Of a stretch of 64,000 nucleotides of DNA, positions 58,150 through 64,000 are shown in pieces. Under the pieces are notes generated by a model. It searched no databases, was not told the origin of the DNA, and saw nothing but the letters and a program-made list of their open reading frames with translations. The position numbers and the translations under genes are program-made. Position 1 is the stretch's first letter. Each line of letters begins with the position of its first letter. The stretch is from positions 92,153,992-92,217,991 of the forward strand of contig OY821520.1 of the NCBI GenBank assembly GCA_963682025.1, read 5' to 3'. Source of the stretch: Cordilura impudica. Taxonomy: Eukaryota; Arthropoda; Insecta; Diptera; Scathophagidae.

Positions 58150-59265
58150 AAAATTAAATATTCAAAATTAATAAAAATAAAAAAATGAAAGTGGAAAATG
58201 AAAAATGGAAAATGGAATATGAAAAATGAAAAATGGATAATGGAAAATGAAAAATGAAAAATGAAAAATGCAAAATGAAAAATTGAAAATGAAATATGAA
58301 AAATGGAAAACGAAAAATGAAAAAATGGAAAATGGAATATGGAAAATGAAAAATGAAAAACAAAAAATGGAAAATGAAAAATTAAAATTGAAAAAGGAAA
58401 ATGAAAAATGAAAAATTGAAAATCGAAAATGGAAGATGGAAAATGAAAAGTGGAAAATGAAAAATTAAAAATTAAAAATGGAAAATGAGAAATGGAAAAT
58501 GAAAATGAAAAATGGAAAATGAAAAATGAAAAACGCAAAAAAGGAAAATGAAAAATTAAAAATGAAGAATGGAAAATGGAAAATGAATGATGAAAAATGG
58601 ATAATGGAAAATGAAAAATGAAAAATGAAAAATGCAAAATGCAAAATGCAAAATGCAAAATGGAAAATGAAAAATTAAAAATTAAATATGAAAAATGGAA
58701 AATGAAAAATGAGAAATGGAAAAAAAAAAAGGAAAATGAAAAAATAAAATTGAAAAATGGAAAATGAATAATGAAAAATTTAAAATCGAAAATGGAAGAT
58801 GGAAAATGAAAAGTGGAAAATTAAAAATTAAAAATGGAAATTGAAAAATGAAAAATTAAGAATACAAATTGGAAAATGAAAAATTAAAAATGAAAAATGG
58901 AAAACGGAAAACGAAAAATTAATAATGGAAAATGGAAAATTAAAAATGAAAAATGAAAAATGATAAATGGAAAATGAATGATGAAAAATGGGTAATGGAA
59001 AATGAAAAATGCAAAATGGAAAATGAAAAATTAAAAATGAAGAATGGAAAATGGAAAATGAATGATGAAAAATGGATAATGGAAAATGAAAAATGAAAAA
59101 TGCAAAATGGAAAATGAAAAATTAAAAATGAAGAATGGAAAATGGAAAATGAATGATGAAAAATGGATAATGGAAAATGAAAAATGAATGATGAAAAATG
59201 GATAATGGAAATTGAAAAATGAAAAATGCAAAATGGAAAATGAAAAAGTAAAAATTATATATGAA

Positions 59266-59297
<32 letters not shown>

Positions 59298-59307
59298 GAA
59301 AAATGGA

Positions 59308-59339
<32 letters not shown>

Positions 59340-59886
59340 GAAAAATTAAAAATGAAGAATGAAGAATGGAAAATGGAAAATGAATGATGAAAAATGGATA
59401 ATGGAAAATAAAAAATGAAAAATGCAAACTAGAAAATGAAAAAGTAAAAATTAAATATGAAAAATGGAAAATGAAAAATGAAAAATGAAAAATTGAAAAT
59501 CGAAAATGGAAGATGGAAAATGAAAAGTGGAAAATGAAAAATTAAAAATGCAAAATGGAAAATGAAAAATTAAAACTGAAAAATGGAAAACGAAAAATGA
59601 AAAAATGGAAAATGGAATATGGAAAATGAAAAATGAAAAACAAAAAATGGAAAAGGAAAAATAAAAATTGAAAAAGGAAAATCAAAAATGAAAAATTGAA
59701 AATCGAAAATGGAAGATGAAAAATTAAAAATGGAAAATGAGAAATGGAAAATGAAAAATTAAAAACGAAGAATGGAAAATGGAAAATGAATGATGAAATA
59801 TGGATAATGGAAAATGAAAAATAAAAAATGAAAAATGGAAAATGAAAAAGTAAAAATTAAATATGAAAAATGGAAAATGAAAAATG
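58150..59886. repeat. 7 bp-based minisatellite, left block
   Basis: Runs of 7 bp units (GAAAAAT, GGAAAAT, GAAAATG, GTTAAAA variants), with higher-order blocks such as the repeat of AATGAAGAATGGAAAATGG near 59035, 59125 and 59350. Because 7 is not a multiple of 3, the minus strand stays open for up to 176 codons of HFSFFIFHFP-type sequence. This is an artefact of the array. Confidence 0.92.
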
Positions 59887-60634
59887 AACAAGTAAGAAAA
59901 TTATAGTCGGTCTAGACCGACTATACGATACCCTATACCATGCGTTTAGTGACCCTATCTCTTAGGCCCAAATAACTGGACATAGAAAATAAGCAAAAAC
60001 CAAATTTGAGTGGGATTTTTATTTTTTTTTTTGGCTGCAGATATGAAAAAGTTTATATCGGACCGATGCTGATCATGTTTGGTAAGGTCTCTTGTATTTT
60101 GCAAAAATATATACAAACAAAATTTGAAAAGAATCAGTGCAATATTTTTCTTTTTTGATAGACTAAAGTGAAGATCGGGAAGCAGCTCTATATGGGGTCA
60201 AAGCGATCATTTTTGGACTACTCATTAATGGATGTAATGAATGCATACAAACCCAATTTGAGTAAGATTTATATGACAATTTGGATCTTATGTCAATTTA
60301 TGTGCATTTCATATGGGTAATTTGTATGGGGGCTAGGTCTGAACATGGACCGATTCTCAGCAATTTCAATAGCGGTCATCCCATGGCCGATAAAAGCTTA
60401 TATACCAAATTTCATCAAAATATATTCATATTTGCGACCTGCAGTTTGATTATAAGGTTTACATGGACACACAGACGGACGGACGGACGGACGGACATTG
60501 TTAAATCAACTCAGAAAGTGATTCTGCTCCGATCGGTATAATTAAAGATGGGTCTAGGTCAAATATTTTTGGTTGTTACAAACAGCAGCACAAAGTCATT
60601 ATACCCAAACCACATAGTGGTATAGGGTATAAAA
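59887..60634 (-). mobile_element. DINE family A, copy A6, inside the array
   Basis: AACAAGTAAGAAAATTATAG, palindrome TAGTCGGTCTAGACCGACTA at 59904-59923, ATACCCTATACC, GGACGGACGGACGG near 60477, and end TAGTGGTATAGGGTATAAAA. Repeat units continue on both sides, so it inserted after the array had expanded. Confidence 0.88.
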
Positions 60635-60807
60635 ATTAAAAATGAAAAATGGAAAACAAAAAAAGGAAAATGAAAAAATAAAATTGAAAAATGGAAAATG
60701 AAAAATTGAAAATCGAAAATGGAAGATGGAAAATGAAAAGTGGAAAATTAAAAATTTAAAATGGAAAATGAAAAATGAAAAATTAAAAATAGAAATTGAG
60801 AAATGGA

Positions 60808-60839
<32 letters not shown>

Positions 60840-61044
60840 GAAAAATGAAAAATGCAAAATGGAAAATGAAAAATTAAAAATGAAAAATGGAAAATGAAAA
60901 ATGAAAAATACAAATTGGAAAATGAAAAATTAAAAATGAAAAACGGAAAACGGAAAACGAAAAATTAATAATGGAAAATGGAAAATGAAAAATGGAAAAT
61001 AAAAAATGAAAAATGGAAAATGAAAAATTTAAAATTAAAAATGG

Positions 61045-61077
<33 letters not shown>

Positions 61078-61359
61078 GAATGATGAAAAATGGATAATGG
61101 AAAATGAAAAATGGAAAATGAAAAATTAAAAATGAAGAATGGAAAATGGAAAATGAATGATGAAAAATGGATAATGGAAAATGAAAAATGAAAAATGAAA
61201 ATGGAAAATGAAAAATTAAAAATGAAGAATGGAAAATGGAAAATGAATGATAAAAAATGGATAATGGAAAATGAAAAATGAAAAATGCAAAATGGAAAAT
61301 GAAAAAGTAAAAATTAAATATGAAAAATGGAAAATGAAAAATGAAAAAAGAAAAATGGA

Positions 61360-61391
<32 letters not shown>

Positions 61392-61585
61392 GGAAAATAA
61401 AAAAAGGAAAATGAAAAATAAAAATTAAAAAATGGAAAATGAAAAATGAAAAATTGAAAATCGAAGAGATGGAAAATGAAAAATGAAAAATGAGAAATGA
61501 AAAATGGGAAATGGAAAATGAGAAATGGAAAATGAAATATGGAAAATGGAAATTGAAAAATGCAAAATGGAAAATGAAAAATTAA

Positions 61586-61617
<32 letters not shown>

Positions 61618-61858
61618 GAAAAATGAAAAACGCAAAATGGAAAATGAAAAATTAAAAATGAAATATGAAAAATGGAAAATGAAAAAATCGAAAATGGAAT
61701 ATGGAAAATGATAAATGAAAAATAAAAAATGGAAAATGAAAAATTAATATTGAAAAATGGAATATGAAAAATTAAAAATGGAAAATGAAAAATGGAAAAC
61801 GGAAAACGAAGAATTAATAATGGAAAATGGAAAATTAAAAATGAAAAATGAAAATTGG

Positions 61859-61904
<46 letters not shown>

Positions 61905-62243
61905 TGAAAAGTTAAAAATTAAAAATGAAAAATGAAAAATGGAAAGTGGAATATGGAAAATGAAATATGAAAATATTAAAATGAAAAATGAAAAATGGAA
62001 AATGAAAAATTAAAAATGGAAAATGGAAAATAGAAAATGAAAAATGAAAATTGAAAAATGGAAAATGAAAAATAAAAATGAAAAATCGAAAATGGAAAAT
62101 GGAAAGTGAAAAATGAAAAATGAAAAGTGGAAAATGAAAAATGGAAAATGAGAAATTGAAAATGAAAAACTAAAAACGAAATATGAAAATTGAAAAGTGA
62201 AAAATTGGAAATGATAAAAAAAATGAAAATTGAAAATAAAAAA
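60635..62243. repeat. 7 bp-based minisatellite, right block
   Basis: The same units as the left block continue to the DINE-B hairpin end. Higher-order copies are again visible (AATGAAGAATGGAAAATGG at about 61130 and 61218). Confidence 0.92.
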
Positions 62244-62295
62244 GGTGGAGGTTATCAAAGGTTCGGCCCAGCCGAATTTAACACTCTTACTTGTT

Positions 62296-62504
62296 TTTAT
62301 TTAAATTTAATATTTTGTGTTATTTTTTATAATAATAAAAATCTTGGTACCTGTTTTTAACTTAAAAGTGAAGTGTTGAATAAAAATAACTCCCCAGAGC
62401 TGTATATGTATATATACCAATAATAAAATATTTGTACGACAAAATAAAAAATTCTTGTAATAAAATTTGAAATTCTTTTTTTCTCGAAATCACTTTCAAG
62501 CAGG
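62296..62504. other. AT-rich spacer
   Basis: Nothing recognised between the DINE-B end and the next TIR element. Confidence 0.4.
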
Positions 62505-62812
62505 GGTGCCGTTTTTCTGGAGGTCCAGAACACGCATCAAAATTCGGCGGGCATCGCCTTGTAGGTAACCACGTCAGGCAGGTCTTGAAGTAGGTTAATT
62601 AGACTAACATTACTACCGGGGGTGGGTGAACCAAAAACCGCCCAAAAACAGCTGATTTTTTAACTTTTTTTTTAAATCACCCAATTTTGTCAATTTTTGA
62701 TATTTTGCAAATATCCTAGATCAGAACCTGCCTGGCATGACTGCCAACAAAATGCCGCCCGCCGAATTTCCATACGACATCTGAGTTCTCAAGAAAACCG
62801 ACATTCCGTTTG
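62505..62812. mobile_element. MITE-like element with imperfect long TIRs
   Basis: 62506-62587 and 62721-62808 (reversed) align as imperfect inverted repeats: GTGCCGTTTTTCTGGAGG against GTCGGTTTTCTTGAGAAC, then AAATTCGGCGGGC in both, and CAGGCAGGT in both. A spacer of about 130 bp lies between. No coding. The exact tips and target duplication were not determined. Confidence 0.5.
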
Positions 62813-64000
62813 CCTTCTCATTTTTATGTACCCATTTTCATCGCTCTGGAAGGCGGGGATAAAAAAAACATAGAAACATAAACAGTTTGGAAAAAGTTAG
62901 AAAATTACTTCTACTTTGACATAAAAAAAAACACAAAGTTGATAAATTAAAAAAAGGACTGAGCTACTGCACTTTAATAAAACGTTATTTTTGTGGGCTT
63001 GAACCGTAGGTCAAACCTTAACAAAGACAAATATTTTATAAAATAAATCCATCCATATATCGGTAATTCTACTATATTGGTGGGGTTTTTCTATATTCAG
63101 TTCTCAAATAAGTTCTAAATAGTAGTATAAATAGTAGTATACATATTTATTCCTTTTCCTCCTACAAGGAGCATAGAGCCGCTAGATTTGGGTTTGGCGT
63201 TGAATTTTATTACTGTCAATAATTTATTGCTGCACAAAATATCAAATTGGTCGCAGTGCGTAGAGCCTTTTTAATCTAATCTAATCAGAATATATTCTAT
63301 GGAACGGGTACTAAAATTACAATCAAGAACAAAATATGTTAGAAATCAATACTCAGCAGAAAGCCATAATGCATCCTTCTAAATTTATTCAACTGATTCA
63401 GGTGTGGTTTCGGTTTAGTGAAGGATTTATGATACTGTGACTTTATCTACAGAAACCAAAGAAGATTTCACAGAATATAGTATGAGTCCCTTTGTAAGTA
63501 TATGCGTCCTTCTAAGCCTTGAAATCAAAAAAGTGGTCAAGATAACGATATCCCATTTGTCATACAAAATAATATATAGCTTTGTAAAATTTAGATTACT
63601 AATCTATGTATATGTTTTTAAATAATATGTATAATGAAACAATTTGAATATATATTTGTATAGACTTTCATAAAATGATCAGATCTGGGTGAGTTCATTA
63701 ACGGCCATGTGAAAATAACCATAAATCAAGTTTCAATGATATTACCAGGCCTGGAGATATCGTATTATTATTGGGAAACTAAGCCCAAAAGGTATAAGGT
63801 CTACTTTGACATACAGCCTGACTAGATTAACGCAGAAATTGATTCTGAGTTGAGGGTATAATAAAAGCTAGATTTAGGTCATCTTTTATTTTTTTTTTTT
63901 TTTGTAGTCATGAACATTATTCCCAACATACATACATATGTAACATTTAACATTGTATAAGCATCAGACCATTTTAGAATTATGGAGGTCACTACCACAT
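62813..64000. other. AT-rich DNA with a decayed DINE-A piece
   Basis: No gene supported; a 62-codon frame at 63437-63625 has no known domain. 63838-63920 (GATTCTGAGTTGAGGGTATA, GGTCATCTTTTA) resembles the inner part of family A. Confidence 0.35.

Larger units (their letters stand above)
57685..62295 (+). mobile_element. DINE family B, copy B3, with a huge internal array
   Basis: The left end GACCCTCCACACCTCAGTGG...GAGGGTATATATAGG and the TGTCCGTCTGTCTGTGGAAATC region match B1/B2 reversed. The right end GGTGGAGG, TTCGG-CCCAG-CCGAA hairpin (62262-62276), then AATTTAACACTCTTACTTGTT matches their other end. Between lies an array of about 3.3 kb instead of the unique 2.5 kb interior of B1/B2, plus the nested A6. 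Confidence 0.8.

Noticed and set aside
58128..62258. Long minus-strand frames of HFSFFIFHFP repeats (up to 176 codons)
   Set aside because: They follow from a 7 bp unit lacking stops on that strand; composition is purely array-driven and several overlapping frames exist.

Overview
The window looks like gene-poor nuclear DNA of a higher (brachyceran, probably calyptrate) fly. It is very AT-rich and full of simple repeats. Its repeats are DINE-1/INE-1-type Helentrons, small Helitrons, a piggyBac element close to the moth prototype, mariner elements with DD41D spacing and several non-LTR retrotransposons. I found no convincing host gene, intact rRNA or tRNA, CRISPR array or operon. The only intact long reading frame is the piggyBac transposase. 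The species assignment is inference from the repeat families.

Left third (1-16450): a deep stack of nested insertions. A decayed mariner (about 1060-1216, then 11420-12200) is split by a 5'-truncated LINE (1217-10843). The LINE endonuclease is split twice. The first insert (1416-7067) has TG...CA ends and flanking GAAA, perhaps a solo LTR, and carries a 39-40 bp GC-rich minisatellite. That minisatellite holds an unclassified TIR element (2088-6190, 7 bp target duplication), which holds an intact 2.4 kb piggyBac (3616-6012, TTAA). The second insert is a 1.1 kb foldback element (7310-8424, 10 bp target duplication) with a FLYWCH zinc-finger relic. To the right are a small Helitron, a 180 bp perfect inverted repeat (12613-13304) and a second, related LINE on the minus strand (13520-16450).

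Middle (16450-47300): DINE-type elements of two families, called here A (about 0.8 kb) and B (about 3.1 kb); two copies of a minus-strand LINE (22078-23660 and 38733-39830); a LINE tail with RNase H (37600-38470); a hAT relic (23854-29879) containing one B element; and Helitron copies, two of them abutting head to tail (44607-45307). Long unique AT-rich stretches (29880-32817, 40631-44606) lie between.

Right third (47300-64000): a nearly complete DD41D mariner (47896-49195) with a few lesions, more A elements and Helitrons, and a B element (57685-62295) whose interior has expanded into about 3.3 kb of a 7 bp-based minisatellite, later hit by an A element. A small TIR (MITE-like) element lies at 62505-62812.

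No genes work together here. What can be read is the order of transposition events and the arrays that grew inside elements.
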